From positions 918,691-982,690 of the forward strand of contig NZ_JAASAG010000001.1 of the NCBI RefSeq assembly GCF_012726265.1: a DNA stretch of 64,000 bases, in the 5' to 3' direction. The translations under genes were made by a program, and so were the position numbers. The stretch's first letter is position 1, and each line of letters starts with the position of its first letter. The notes beneath the pieces are model-generated. The model was not told where the DNA came from and did not search any database. It worked only from the letters and a program-made list of their open reading frames with translations. Origin of the DNA: Streptomyces sp. HNM0575. GTDB taxonomy: Bacteria > Actinomycetota > Actinomycetes > Streptomycetales > Streptomycetaceae. Positions 1 through 8,631 of the stretch are shown here, piece by piece.

Positions 1-28
1 CAACGAGGCGCAGCCCGAAGAACCGGAG

Positions 29-871
29 ATGTGCGAAGAGTTTGACTGCGCTGAAGGCTGCTCAGGTCGTCATGACTCCTCCCACATCGACTGCGGGCCA
101 GACACTGTCTTCGACGATCTGGCGGAGCACGGGATAACCGTGGAGCGGCCGGAGCCTGAACCTCTCTCACCTCGGCTCGCGTCGCTCTTGGGGATGACGC
201 AGACCGAGGAGAAACGCTCACCGCTTCCGGGCATCGACGAGCGGGCTCCCGTTGTCCTGGCCCACTTCGGCATGGACGCCGACGAGACGGACGTCCTGGT
301 AAGCGCGGCGGCGGTCGGTCTGGTCACTGACGCCTGGCGCGAGGGACCGATGGACGTCATCCACGCGGCCGACGACGGGCCGAGCGACGGGGAGATCTTC
401 GCGCAGAGCGTGGATCTGTACCGCAGGGCCCGCGCCACGCTGGTGGCCGCGCAGGACGACGGGCCCGAGGTCCTGCTTGCGTTCGCGGCGGTCGCCTCGA
501 ATGTGGACCTTCCGTGGGCCTGCAACTCGTCCTTCACGCTGCGGAAAGTGTCCGAATCCGTGGCGGAGTTCGTCCAGCACGTCGACGACCGGACGTGGTT
601 CACCGCAGAGGTGATGCGTGAACAGGGCTGGCGCGCGGGGCTGCTGCACAGAGCCCTATCGGCCGCGTTCAAGGCTCCCGACCACTTCGGCATGCCAGGC
701 TGGTCCCGCGCCGTCGCCGTGGCGATGGAGCGTCTCGCTCTGACGGATACCTCAGAGGCACCCGAGGTGCTCACCGATCTCGCGGTGGTAGAGGCCGCGT
801 TGCTCGAAGCGCCCGACCGACTGGGGGCAGACGTCCTCGACTGGATCTCGCGCCATGCCCTACTCGGCTGA
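29..871 (+). CDS. Protein of unknown function, possibly 5'-truncated by window edge
   Basis: I do not recognise this 280-residue protein. The N-terminus is acidic and carries a cluster of cysteines (C2, C7, C11, then C22). The rest looks soluble and mainly alpha-helical, rich in Ala, Val, Asp and Glu, with no signal peptide or membrane span. The reading frame stays open upstream to base 2 with no stop, so the ATG at 29 may be internal and the true start may lie outside the window. Codon use is normal high-GC, and the frame beats the antisense frame at 70-888 in third-position GC. The next gene on the same strand starts 85 bases downstream, so the two may be cotranscribed. Confidence 0.6.
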   Translation: MCEEFDCAEGCSGRHDSSHIDCGPDTVFDDLAEHGITVERPEPEPLSPRLASLLGMTQTEEKRSPLPGIDERAPVVLAHFGMDADETDVLVSAAAVGLVTDAWREGPMDVIHAADDGPSDGEIFAQSVDLYRRARATLVAAQDDGPEVLLAFAAVASNVDLPWACNSSFTLRKVSESVAEFVQHVDDRTWFTAEVMREQGWRAGLLHRALSAAFKAPDHFGMPGWSRAVAVAMERLALTDTSEAPEVLTDLAVVEAALLEAPDRLGADVLDWISRHALLG

Positions 872-955
872 CCCACATCGGAACCCAACCTGGTGGCACA
901 GGCTTGCGTCCGTCCGCGCAGCGCGCCCCGGTCGGCAGAACGCGGAGATCACGCC

Positions 956-1228
956 ATGAAGTGGGACGAAGTGACCCTCGCCATCCTCGCTGCATTTGGT
1001 TGCGTCACGCTGCTGTTGACGCAGGTCAACGAGATGTTGTCGAAGCTGCCAGAGATAATCCGTGCATGGCGGCGGGTACGGCAGGAGCTGAGTGGTGGTA
1101 CCGATTCGGGCTCTCGGGAACACTCAGCGAGTGCTACTAATCCGGGCACACGCCAGGCCGTTCCCAGAGATGGCGGAGGCCATACATCTGCGGACCATGG
1201 AGCTGGGCCTGGGCACGGTGACGGCTGA
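956..1228 (+). CDS. Small single-span membrane protein, unknown function
   Basis: This 90-residue protein has one hydrophobic segment at about residues 6-24 (key motif LAILAAFGCVTLLLTQ), followed by a short amphipathic stretch and a Gly/Ser/His-rich, probably disordered C-terminal tail. I chose the ATG at 956 because a GGAG at 944-947 precedes it by 8 bases. The frame could extend upstream to 893, but that extension has no ribosome binding site and an Arg-rich sequence. It follows the unknown protein ending at 871. No family is recognised, and function cannot be inferred beyond membrane association. Confidence 0.55.
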   Translation: MKWDEVTLAILAAFGCVTLLLTQVNEMLSKLPEIIRAWRRVRQELSGGTDSGSREHSASATNPGTRQAVPRDGGGHTSADHGAGPGHGDG

Positions 1229-1826
1229 GGCCCCGTCAACAGCAATGCTGCGGAAGCGGATTGCGGGTGCTGCTGACCCGCAATCGTTGACTTCGCCAGC
1301 GATGTGCTCCCGTTGTGCACCGGAACCGCACACCAGCTTCGTACGCCGGGGCAAGGGCGTTCCGGAGCCCTACTTCGACATCTAGGAGGCGGGGGCCGGG
1401 CGCCGGATTAGGTGACGGGTAGTGAGTACGGCGTTCCGTGGGCTCTGAGATCGGCGCATCGCGGAGCGCAGGCGTAGCCGGCAGCCGAGGTGCCGGGTGA
1501 AGAACCGTAGTGTGCTGTCGAGTTCGAATGCCGGGATCTCGCAATGCTTGCCAGGGTTGGCGTGCAGGGTCTTCTCTGCTGAGGTCAACGCGTCGAACAG
1601 CGCCAAGCCGTGGGCCCGCGGCACACGCTCATCGTCCCATTGCATCAGGAACTCCACCGGGACCGTGATCCGCGCTGCGGCCTCCGCTGATGCCAGCCCC
1701 CCCCGGCCCAACCCCGTGGCCTGACACGGCACCAGTTGACTGACATGGCGTTAGAGGATGACAAGAGTGAACCGGCATCGGCTGCAAGCCGCATTTCGTG
1801 GAGGCCCGGGACGAGGGGAGGTGCTC
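1229..1826. other. Intergenic stretch without an intact gene
   Basis: About 600 bases with no intact gene. The only recognisable content is the reverse-strand hydrolase remnant described separately (about 1484-1732). The part from 1229 to 1480 shows no reading frame with convincing codon use, no strong hairpin and no repeat that I could see. Confidence 0.5.
1382..1732 (-). pseudogene. Remnant of an alpha/beta hydrolase (C-terminal part only)
   Basis: The reverse-strand translation contains a stretch typical of the C-terminal third of alpha/beta (dienelactone-type) hydrolases: VPVEFLMQWDDERVPR (strand plus acid residue) followed by LFDAL, HANPGKH (the general-base His region) and LRFFTRHL, spanning about 1484-1700. 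The N-terminal half, with the core sheet and the nucleophile Ser, is absent; upstream sequence is a short C-rich run and unrelated DNA. Beyond the FTRHLG point the frame continues with Arg-rich sequence that does not look like a genuine protein end. I read this as a decayed fragment, probably left by an insertion or deletion next to the VanX-like gene. Confidence 0.55.
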
Positions 1827-2474
1827 GTGGAGGAGATCGTGCTGATGTCGGATCCGAGGGTGGCTGCCGTCGCGGTCGAAGACTGCGGCGAACCGCTGGT
1901 GGACTGCCGGGGCACGCTCCGGGTCGACGAGCGTCGTTCGGACACGACCGGCAGTTGGGCGCATCTGCGGTCGGGTGTCGTGGAACGCCTTGTACGCGCG
2001 GAGGAACTGCTTCCGGCGGGCTGGCGGTGGCTCCTGGTGGAGGGGCATCGCCCGCCCGCGGTGCAACAGCGCATCTTCGACGGCTATTTGGCGACACTGC
2101 GCGAGCTCCGCCCGGGTGCCTCGGAGAGCGAGCTGACGACTGCGGCGACGCGCTGGGTCGCACCACTGGCAACGGCAGGCCACGTGGCCGGAGCGGCAGT
2201 CGATCTCACGATGTGCACGGCGAGCGGGACCGAGGTCGACATGGGCTGCCCGGAAGCCGCGACGCCGGAGGAGAGCGGCGGTGCCTGCTACACGAACGCG
2301 CGAGGGCTTACTCGGCCGGCGCGGCAGAACCGGGCAGTCATGGGCGAAGCCCTGAGCAGCATGGGGTTGGTCAACTATCCGACGGAATGGTGGCATTGGT
2401 CCTATGGCGACCGGTACTGGGCGTTCACCGTCGGCGCGGGCAGCGCGGTCTACGGGCCGAAGGAGCTGATCTAG
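1827..2474 (+). CDS. VanX-like D-alanyl-D-alanine dipeptidase (M15D family)
   Basis: The 215-residue product keeps all known VanX active-site features: R75 in EGHRPP (transition-state Arg), zinc ligands H119 and D126 in GHVAGAAVDLT, and NYPTEWWHW with catalytic E187 and zinc ligand H190. Length fits VanX (about 202 residues). The reaction expected from the family is hydrolysis of D-Ala-D-Ala in the cytoplasm. No vanH or vanA ligase lies nearby, so this is more likely a housekeeping or cell-wall turnover dipeptidase than a resistance cassette. I chose GTG at 1827 because AGGGGAG at 1814-1820 is well spaced; GTG 1821 is too close, and ATG 1845 (preceded by GGAGGAG) is a possible alternative. 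Confidence 0.85.
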   Translation: MEEIVLMSDPRVAAVAVEDCGEPLVDCRGTLRVDERRSDTTGSWAHLRSGVVERLVRAEELLPAGWRWLLVEGHRPPAVQQRIFDGYLATLRELRPGASESELTTAATRWVAPLATAGHVAGAAVDLTMCTASGTEVDMGCPEAATPEESGGACYTNARGLTRPARQNRAVMGEALSSMGLVNYPTEWWHWSYGDRYWAFTVGAGSAVYGPKELI

Positions 2475-2566
2475 GGCGACGATGGCACCCGCTTAGGCAG
2501 CGGGCCGGTCGTGGGCGTGGGCGCCGGTGGCTTCCGCGGGGTCAAACGTGATGCGAACGTATTGAG

Positions 2567-3727
2567 ATGAGCGCCTATGGCGACGTCCTGCGGAGCCCGG
2601 CGGCTCGCAGACTCGTCATCGCCACCGGCTCAGGGAAGTTCGGCTTCGCCGCCTTCCCGCTGGCGACGGTGTTGCTGGCTCACGGCGAGTCGGGCTCATT
2701 CGTGGACGCGGGACTGGCGGCTGGAGCCTGGGGCATCGGCGGTACGTTGACGGCGCCGGTCCGGGGGTTCCTGGTCGATCGCCACGGGCCTCGTATCCCC
2801 TTGACGGTGCTTACGTCGGTCACGCTTCTTGCCGTTGGGGGACTGGCTACCGCGTCGGACACGACTGCGCTGGTCATTTTCGGGGCGGTCGCCGGCGCGA
2901 GCGCTCCCCCGATCGTTGCGAGTATCCGGCCGCTGTGGAAGCACGCCGTACGCGCTGGTCTTGTGCGTACCGCGTATGCCATGGATGCGATCCTCACGGA
3001 GGCTGCCAAGATCTGCGGGCCGCTCCTTGCCGCAGGTGCGGCTGCTTGGTCTCCTCAGATCGGCGTGGCCGCTGCCGGCACCTTGCTGATCCTCGGTGCG
3101 ATGCTGCTCGTCGTACGGCCCACCGCCACGTCTGATCCGGCGCCGCCGAACGTCGCCGGCGCACGGGCCGCAGTGCAACTCCGCCCCGCACTGCGGCTGC
3201 TTCTTCTGGCCAATGCCGCACTCGGATTCTGCCTCGGTGCACTGACAGTCGGGCTGCCCGCCCGTGCTGCTGAGCACGGGTCCGCAGCCGGCTCCGGCTG
3301 GCTCCTCGCCTGCCTCGGCCTCGGCAGCGCCCTCTCCGGCATCTGGTTCGGCAGCCGGCGTCAGGGCGCACCCGTTCGCGGATACATCGCCGGCTTCGCG
3401 TGGCTGGGTCTTGTGCTCGCCGTGGCAGCGGTCGCGCCGATGGGACTTCCGCTGGCGGGTGTCCTCCTCATCGCCGGTGGAGCCTTCGCCCCGATCACCA
3501 TCTGCTTGTTCGAGCTCTTGGACCAGCATGCTCCGAGGGGCACGGAGGTCTCGTCGTTGATGTGGATGGTCTCCAGCGAAGAACTCGGCATCGCCCTCGG
3601 AGCGATGCCGGCCGGAGTGCAGGCCCAAGATGCCGGTGCAGGGCTCGTGTTGATCACCGCTGCCGTCAGCGCCGGGCTGGGAGCCGTGGTCCTCGCTGGG
3701 GGCGGACGCATCCTCGCCCGGCGCTGA
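2567..3727 (+). CDS. Major facilitator superfamily transporter
   Basis: A 386-residue hydrophobic protein with about 12 predicted membrane segments and no soluble domain. The loop between helices 2 and 3 has the MFS signature in the form RGFLVDRHGPRIPL (residues about 67-80), and helix 4 has a Gly/Ala-rich FGAVAGASAPP stretch. It resembles MFS proteins of the drug or unknown-substrate exporter type; the substrate cannot be told. It starts 92 bases after the VanX-like gene on the same strand and converges on the FG-GAP protein at 3782. The ribosome binding site is weak (GTATTGAG just before ATG). Confidence 0.8.
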   Translation: MSAYGDVLRSPAARRLVIATGSGKFGFAAFPLATVLLAHGESGSFVDAGLAAGAWGIGGTLTAPVRGFLVDRHGPRIPLTVLTSVTLLAVGGLATASDTTALVIFGAVAGASAPPIVASIRPLWKHAVRAGLVRTAYAMDAILTEAAKICGPLLAAGAAAWSPQIGVAAAGTLLILGAMLLVVRPTATSDPAPPNVAGARAAVQLRPALRLLLLANAALGFCLGALTVGLPARAAEHGSAAGSGWLLACLGLGSALSGIWFGSRRQGAPVRGYIAGFAWLGLVLAVAAVAPMGLPLAGVLLIAGGAFAPITICLFELLDQHAPRGTEVSSLMWMVSSEELGIALGAMPAGVQAQDAGAGLVLITAAVSAGLGAVVLAGGGRILARR

Positions 3728-3781
3728 AGTACGGGTCGAACACCCGGGGTTGTGCCGTCGGCCCGTCCGCCCTTCAGCCCG

Positions 3782-5260
3782 TCAGGTGAAGTCGCCCATC
3801 GTGAAGGAGAGTTCGTTCCGGTCCGTGCCGTCGGTGAACCACCAGTGGCTCTCCGGGGCGCCCGTAAGGCTCTTGACGAGCACGATCTCGGTGTTCTCGT
3901 CGGTGTCGTAGTTCCTCGCCCCGAAGATCTCGGAAGCGCTGTGCTTGTCCGACTTCGTCTTCCGTTCCGTGGTGCGCCAGGGCTTGCTGCTCAGGCCGTC
4001 GGCGCTGCCGTGCAGCACCTGGAAGCTCGACTTCTGCGAGATGGGGGTGGAGAGCTCCACAGTCAGGTCGTCGATGCCGTCGCCGTCGGCGTCCGCCGTG
4101 GCCAGGCCGTAGCCGAAACCCTGGCCGACCCGGCCGCCCACGATCCTCTTCGGCTTGTCGGGGGCCTTGCCGTAGATCACGTCGACCCAGCCCCTGACCG
4201 ACGGGGCGTCCACGTCCTCGTCGTCGGGGATGCCGGAGTTGCCGATGGCGATGTCGCGGCGCTTGTCGCCGTCGAAGTCGCCGAACACGACCTCGTTGCC
4301 CTCCGGGAGCTCCCGGTCGTTGTTGCTAAGTCCCGTCTCGGTTCTGGCGCCGCCGGTGAGCAGGACGGAGGGTGCGTCCTCCTCGGCCATCTCGTGGACG
4401 ACCAGGTCAGTGGCCCTGTCGCCGTTGACGTCGCCGGTGGTCAGGAAGCCCTCTTCCGTATTCTCCAGGGGGTTGCTCCGCTCGACGGTCGCCGCAGGTG
4501 AACCGTCGCGCTTGAACGGGCCCTTCAGGACGGCGAGGGAGGTGGAGAGCCCGTCGGCGCTCCCGTCGTACGTGGCCAGGTCGTCGTGCCCGTCGCCGTC
4601 GAAGTCGCCGGTGACGGGCTGGGAGGTCGTCGCGTACTCCTCACCGGCGTCGGGACGCTTCACCAGGCCGAGTTCGCCGGGGCTGCCCGGCTGCGGGCCC
4701 TTCGGGCTGCCCCAGAGCACCACGCCGTTGCCGCCCAGAAGGATGTCGGAGTTGCCGTCGCCGTCCAGGTCGGCGACGGCGGGCTGACCGTCGCCCCTGA
4801 GCGGGCCGTTGTCGTCCGGGTCGTAGCGGTTCGAGGGGGGCACCTTGCCTTTGAGGGGGCCCAGGTCGAGGTCCTTCTCCTTGAACACGACGCGCTTCCC
4901 GGGGTCGGGGCCGTTCTTCGACCCGTACACCACGACCAGGTAGGCGGCGCTCGACGGGTCCGAGGTATCGCTCGGGTCGTGCTTGTAGACGACGTCGGGG
5001 GAACCGTCGCCGTCGAGGTCGGCGTTCTTCTGCTCCGCCTTCTCGACGGCGTCGGAGGCGGGGAAGACGGTTTTCGCCTCGCTGTGCACGTACGTCCAGT
5101 AGTACGCGACGGCGGCGGTCGTTCCCGCCACGACGGCGAGGGCCAGCAAGGCGAGTCGCAGGCGGCGCGTCTCGGGGCGAGGGGGCTCGTAGTTCAGGGC
5201 CAGCAGGAGGCGTCGCAGACGGCCCGAACCGCGGTGGGGGGCTTGGTAGTTGGTCGTCAT
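3782..5260 (-). CDS. Membrane-anchored FG-GAP / VCBS beta-propeller protein
   Basis: A 492-residue protein with a cytoplasmic basic N-terminus, one membrane segment at about residues 35-55 (LRLALLALAVVAGTTAAVAY) and a large extracellular part. That part holds at least six calcium-binding loops of FG-GAP type, for example ADLDGDGSPD, ADLDGDGNSD, GDFDGDGHDD, GDVNGDRATD, GDFDGDKRRD and ADADGDGIDD, which together should build one seven-bladed integrin-alpha-like propeller. The role is probably extracellular binding; no enzyme motif is visible. The start MTTNY at 5260 gives a sensible signal-anchor; an upstream in-frame ATG at 5317 would add a Cys-rich tail and seems unlikely. It is a single gene, convergent with the MFS gene. 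Confidence 0.8.
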   Translation of the reverse strand: MTTNYQAPHRGSGRLRRLLLALNYEPPRPETRRLRLALLALAVVAGTTAAVAYYWTYVHSEAKTVFPASDAVEKAEQKNADLDGDGSPDVVYKHDPSDTSDPSSAAYLVVVYGSKNGPDPGKRVVFKEKDLDLGPLKGKVPPSNRYDPDDNGPLRGDGQPAVADLDGDGNSDILLGGNGVVLWGSPKGPQPGSPGELGLVKRPDAGEEYATTSQPVTGDFDGDGHDDLATYDGSADGLSTSLAVLKGPFKRDGSPAATVERSNPLENTEEGFLTTGDVNGDRATDLVVHEMAEEDAPSVLLTGGARTETGLSNNDRELPEGNEVVFGDFDGDKRRDIAIGNSGIPDDEDVDAPSVRGWVDVIYGKAPDKPKRIVGGRVGQGFGYGLATADADGDGIDDLTVELSTPISQKSSFQVLHGSADGLSSKPWRTTERKTKSDKHSASEIFGARNYDTDENTEIVLVKSLTGAPESHWWFTDGTDRNELSFTMGDFT

Positions 5261-5593
5261 CGGGCAATTGCACAGCGCCGGGAGCGAGCACAGGCCCGCG
5301 TGGGCGAGTTGTTGCATGACGCGGCCATCGGTTACGGGGCTGTTGCACGGCGGGAGGCGAGCGGGGTCCGCACGGCTCCGGTGCGCGGGGCGAGCGCGGG
5401 CCCGCTGCCTGCGGCGGGCATGAGGAGGCCGGCGGCGGCCGGGACGGCAGGCGCGGTGACCCGGTGTGAGGACACGCTAACGAGGCCTTGTTCCGGATGA
5501 CTTCGTTCGGCAACGAGGCCGGACTGAAGTGGTCCTCATGCACGACGACGGGGTTCGGAGGCCCGAACCCCTGTGTACCGCATGGAGGTTCTC

Positions 5594-5713
5594 ATGCCAC
5601 AGGTGTGTCGCCGGATGCGCCCGCCCGAGGGCGAGGTGCGGGGCCGCCGTCCCGCGCCGGACGGGCCCCTCCCCGCCAAGTCCCTCCCGTACGCGGCCGG
5701 GAGCGAGCTGTGA
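5594..5713 (+). CDS. Possible 39-residue leader ORF before the Nit1C-like operon
   Basis: ATG at 5594 is preceded by a perfect GGAGG (5584-5588) at 5-base spacing. The frame encodes a short basic peptide beginning MPQVCRRMRPPEGE and ends in TGA at 5711-5713, which overlaps the GTG start of the flavoprotein gene (5710-5712) as GTGA. This arrangement would couple translation of the two. It does not look like the small MSMEG_0570 protein that accompanies such clusters. It could be a regulatory leader or a chance frame; only the ribosome binding site and the overlap argue for it. Confidence 0.3.
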   Translation: MPQVCRRMRPPEGEVRGRRPAPDGPLPAKSLPYAAGSEL

Positions 5714-7023
5714 CGCCGCGGGACCTCTCGGGCACGCACCATCCGGTGGCCGTGATCGGCGGCGGACAGGCCGGGCTCGCGATGAGCTACTGCCTGCGCG
5801 AGCGCGGCATCGAACATGTCGTCCTGGAGGCCGACCGGGTGGGACGCGAGTGGCGCGAGCGCCGCTGGGACTCCTTCTGCCTCGTCACCCCCAACTGGCA
5901 GTGCAAGCTGCCCGGTTTCCCGTACGCGGGAGCGGACCCGGACGGATTCATGGTCCGGGACGAGGTCCTGCGCTACCTGGAGGACTACGTCTCCTACTTC
6001 CGGCCGCCGCTCGCCGAGGGCGTGACGGTCACGGGGCTTCGGCGGTCCGCCACCGGCGTCTTCGAACTCGCCTCCGACGCGGGGGACTTCACCGCGGAAC
6101 AGGTCGTGGTGGCCACGGGCCCGTACCACGGTCCGGCCGTCCCGCGGCTCGCCGAGCGGCTCCCTGCGGACGTCGCGCAGCTGCACTCCTCGCAGTACCG
6201 CAACCCCGGCCAGCCCGCGGAGGGCGCCGTACTCGTGATCGGCACCGGCCAGTCCGGATGCCAGATCGCCGAGGACCTGCACCTCGCCGGACGCCGGGTG
6301 CATCTCGCCGTCGGCAGCGCCCCGCGCGTCGCCCGCTTCTACCGGGGCCGCGACTGCGTCGCCTGGCTGGACGAGATGGGGCACTACGCGAAGGAGGTCG
6401 GGGAGTTCGCCGACAGCGAGGCCGTGCGGATGCGCGTCAACCACTACGTCACGGGACGCGACGGCGGACGCGACATCGACCTGCGGGCCTTCGCCCGCGA
6501 CGGCATGCACCTGTACGGAAGGCTCACCGAAGTCGCAGGCACACGCCTGGAGTTCGCCGCCGGCCTCAAGGCCGATCTCGACCATGCGGACTCCGTCGCC
6601 GAGGGCATCAAGGACTCCATCGACGCGCACATCGACGCCCACGGCATCGACGCCCCCGAGGAGGCGCGCTACGTGCCCGTGTGGGAGCCGGACGAGGAGC
6701 CCGGCACGCTCGACCTGCGCGAGGCCGGGATCAGCACCGTCATCTGGTCGACGGGTTTCGTCCGCGATCACCAGTGGATCGGGGCGCCGGTCTTCGACGG
6801 ACGCGGCTACCCCATGCACTGGCGCGGCGTGACGAACTGTCCGGGGCTGTACTTCCTCGGCCTGCCCTGGCAGCACACGTGGGGGTCCGGGCGGTTCGAG
6901 GGCGTGGGCCGGGACGCGGAGTTCCTCGCGGGTCACATAGACGCCTCGCGGCGGCTCGCCGACGTCTGCGACACCCTCACCGGCACTCCGCTGCACCTGT
7001 CCCCGGCGGTCCCGGTCGGCTGA
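5710..7023 (+). CDS. FAD/NADPH-dependent oxidoreductase, MSMEG_0569-like
   Basis: A 437-residue flavoprotein monooxygenase-type enzyme. The FAD-binding Rossmann motif GGGQAG lies at residues 17-22 and the NADPH-binding GTGQSG at 178-183, with a late ATG-type motif in VIWSTGFVRD. Between them is the family-typical DSFCLVTPNWQ stretch. It matches my memory of the MSMEG_0569 family of flavin-dependent oxidoreductases that sits in the Nit1C / MSMEG_0565-0572 cluster. The substrate is unknown; the enzyme is presumably cytosolic. The GTG start at 5710 has GGGAG at 5699-5703 (6-base spacing) and overlaps a possible leader ORF. It is the first main gene of an operon running to 14222. Confidence 0.85.
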   Translation: MTPRDLSGTHHPVAVIGGGQAGLAMSYCLRERGIEHVVLEADRVGREWRERRWDSFCLVTPNWQCKLPGFPYAGADPDGFMVRDEVLRYLEDYVSYFRPPLAEGVTVTGLRRSATGVFELASDAGDFTAEQVVVATGPYHGPAVPRLAERLPADVAQLHSSQYRNPGQPAEGAVLVIGTGQSGCQIAEDLHLAGRRVHLAVGSAPRVARFYRGRDCVAWLDEMGHYAKEVGEFADSEAVRMRVNHYVTGRDGGRDIDLRAFARDGMHLYGRLTEVAGTRLEFAAGLKADLDHADSVAEGIKDSIDAHIDAHGIDAPEEARYVPVWEPDEEPGTLDLREAGISTVIWSTGFVRDHQWIGAPVFDGRGYPMHWRGVTNCPGLYFLGLPWQHTWGSGRFEGVGRDAEFLAGHIDASRRLADVCDTLTGTPLHLSPAVPVG

Positions 7024-7125
7024 CGCCCGGCCCGTACGCCCGGGCCCGTATCCCCCGGCCCGTACCCCCGTACCCCGGCCGCCCGGCAAGGCCCCCGCCC
7101 CGCCGAAGGAGGAAGGAGCGACCCG

Positions 7126-7953
7126 ATGACCACCCGTCACCACTTCGACGCCCACCGGCACTTGGGCGTGCTCCCCGATCACCCCTACTACGGCGGGCCT
7201 CCCGTCAACCCGGGCGGCGGCGCCCGCGCCGGCGTCAAGCAGCTCATCGAGGACCTGGACGCCGAGGGCACCGAACGCGCCCTGGTACTGCCGAACTACG
7301 GCGTCCCCGACCCCGAAGTCTCCTTCGGCTTCAACGAGTTGGTCATCGAGGCCGCGCAGAGCGACGACCGGATCCGGGCGGGCCTGTGGGTCTCGCCGCG
7401 TCCCGCGGACTCCGTCCGCACGGCCGAGGCGCTCGCGCTGGCGGGCGAGAGCGGCGTACGGGCGCTGAAGCTCAGCTTCCTGCTGGGCGGCCGCGCCACC
7501 GACCCGGAGTGCCTGCCCCTGCTCGACACCATCTTCCGTACGGCCGAGCAGCACGGCCTGGTCGTCCACGTGCACACCTCTCCGGGGGCGGCGTCCGACA
7601 TCGACGAGGTGGGCCTCCTCGTCGAGCGGTACGCCGACCGCGTGCCCGTGCACCTGGTGCACTTCGGCGGCGGCATGAGCGGCCACATCAAACTGGCGGG
7701 CTCCCGGTTCTTCGACTGGATCGAGGCCGGAAAGCACGTCTACACCGACCTCTCCTGGGCGATCGGCTTCGCGCCGTACTGGCTGGCCCGGGAGATCGAG
7801 CGCCGCGGTCTCGGACACGACCGGGTGCTCTTCGCCAGCGACCAGCCGTGGGGCGACTTCGCGGGCGAGTTCGCCCGGATGAGCGCGGCGGCCGGCGGCG
7901 GCGAACTCGGCGACCGCGTCTTCCGGGACACCTTCGCCTCGCTCTACGACTGA
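7126..7953 (+). CDS. Amidohydrolase family protein of the Nit1C-like operon
   Basis: A 275-residue metal-dependent hydrolase of the amidohydrolase-2 (COG2159) type with a TIM-barrel pattern. Candidate metal ligands are H10 and H12 in FDAHRHLG, a His in VHVHTS after strand 5, a His in LVHFGGG after strand 6, and the conserved Asp in LFASDQPWGDF. The reaction in this family is hydrolysis or decarboxylation of small molecules. It replaces the position where other Nit1C-type clusters have a small MSMEG_0570 protein. A strong AAGGAGG lies about 12 bases before ATG. The 102-base gap after the flavoprotein is filled with C-rich repeated CCCGTA(C) text. Confidence 0.8.
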   Translation: MTTRHHFDAHRHLGVLPDHPYYGGPPVNPGGGARAGVKQLIEDLDAEGTERALVLPNYGVPDPEVSFGFNELVIEAAQSDDRIRAGLWVSPRPADSVRTAEALALAGESGVRALKLSFLLGGRATDPECLPLLDTIFRTAEQHGLVVHVHTSPGAASDIDEVGLLVERYADRVPVHLVHFGGGMSGHIKLAGSRFFDWIEAGKHVYTDLSWAIGFAPYWLAREIERRGLGHDRVLFASDQPWGDFAGEFARMSAAAGGGELGDRVFRDTFASLYD

Positions 7954-8096
7954 GCGCCAACGTCCGGCCGGTACGCCGTCGTCCCGGCCACGCTCCCCGC
8001 CCCCGCGCGGAGCCCCGTCCCCGTACCCGTCCCGTCCCCATCCCGTCCCCGTCCCTCAACTCACGCCGTACCGCAGCGATTTCCCAGGAGAGCACC

Positions 8097-8621
8097 ATGA
8101 CCCAGACAGTCCCCGAACTGACCGACGTCGAGAAGAAGAGCCTCGGCGAGATCCCGCACCCCTCGCTCCCCGAGGGCTCCAGCATCTACGGGTCAACGAA
8201 GGTCTTCCCCGACTACCAGGCAGAGAACGGCGAGTCGTACTTCACCCTCGTCCACGGCATCGCCCACGAGTCCTCCGTCAGCTTCGTGGCCGTCCTCCAG
8301 GCGACGCGCGCACTGCGCAAGGGCTTCGAGACCGGCATCTACTTCTACGGGCCGGGATCCCTCAACTGCCTTGCCACCCGCGGCTTTCCGACGACGGGAA
8401 GCTCCGCGTTCCCCGGTGAGCACAACATCAACAACCAGCTCGCCACCTTCATCGCGGAGGGCGGCAAGGCGTACTGCTGCCGCTTCGGCCTCTCGCTGCA
8501 CGGCGCCAGGGAGGAGGACCTCATCGAAGGGGTGATCCCCACCCATCCGCTGGACGTCCAGGACGCGTTGATCCACTACGCGCGCAAGGGCGCCATCATC
8601 AACTCGACCTACCAGCTCTGA
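8097..8621 (+). CDS. MSMEG_0572/Sll0783-like protein
   Basis: A 174-residue protein matching the MSMEG_0572/Sll0783 family, known as a nitrogen-starvation-induced protein of unknown biochemistry found only in Nit1C-type clusters. Characteristic stretches are SSIYGSTKVFPDYQAENG, FYGPGSLNCLATRGFP, GEHNINNQLATFI and IIPTHPLDVQDALIHY-like text near the C-terminus. No membrane segment or signal is present. Conserved cysteines sit in SLNC and KAYCCRFG. ATG at 8097 follows AGGAG at 8085-8089. The 144-base gap upstream is rich in repeated CCCGTCCC. The next gene, the radical SAM protein, starts 10 bases after its stop. Confidence 0.88.
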   Translation: MTQTVPELTDVEKKSLGEIPHPSLPEGSSIYGSTKVFPDYQAENGESYFTLVHGIAHESSVSFVAVLQATRALRKGFETGIYFYGPGSLNCLATRGFPTTGSSAFPGEHNINNQLATFIAEGGKAYCCRFGLSLHGAREEDLIEGVIPTHPLDVQDALIHYARKGAIINSTYQL

Positions 8622-8631
8622 GAGGTGTGAC

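Noticed and set aside
1827..2474. Vancomycin resistance cassette
   Set aside because: Only a VanX-like dipeptidase is present; no vanH, vanA/B ligase or vanRS genes lie nearby.
5582..5713. MSMEG_0570 family protein in front of the Nit1C-like operon
   Set aside because: None of the three frames shows the RWPDG and CYSPS-type motifs I recall for that family, and the frame is too short.
5529..8621. 1,030-codon open frame on the + strand
   Set aside because: It runs in a different frame across the flavoprotein and amidohydrolase genes and is Arg/Pro-rich shadow text; only its last part (8097-8621) is a real gene.
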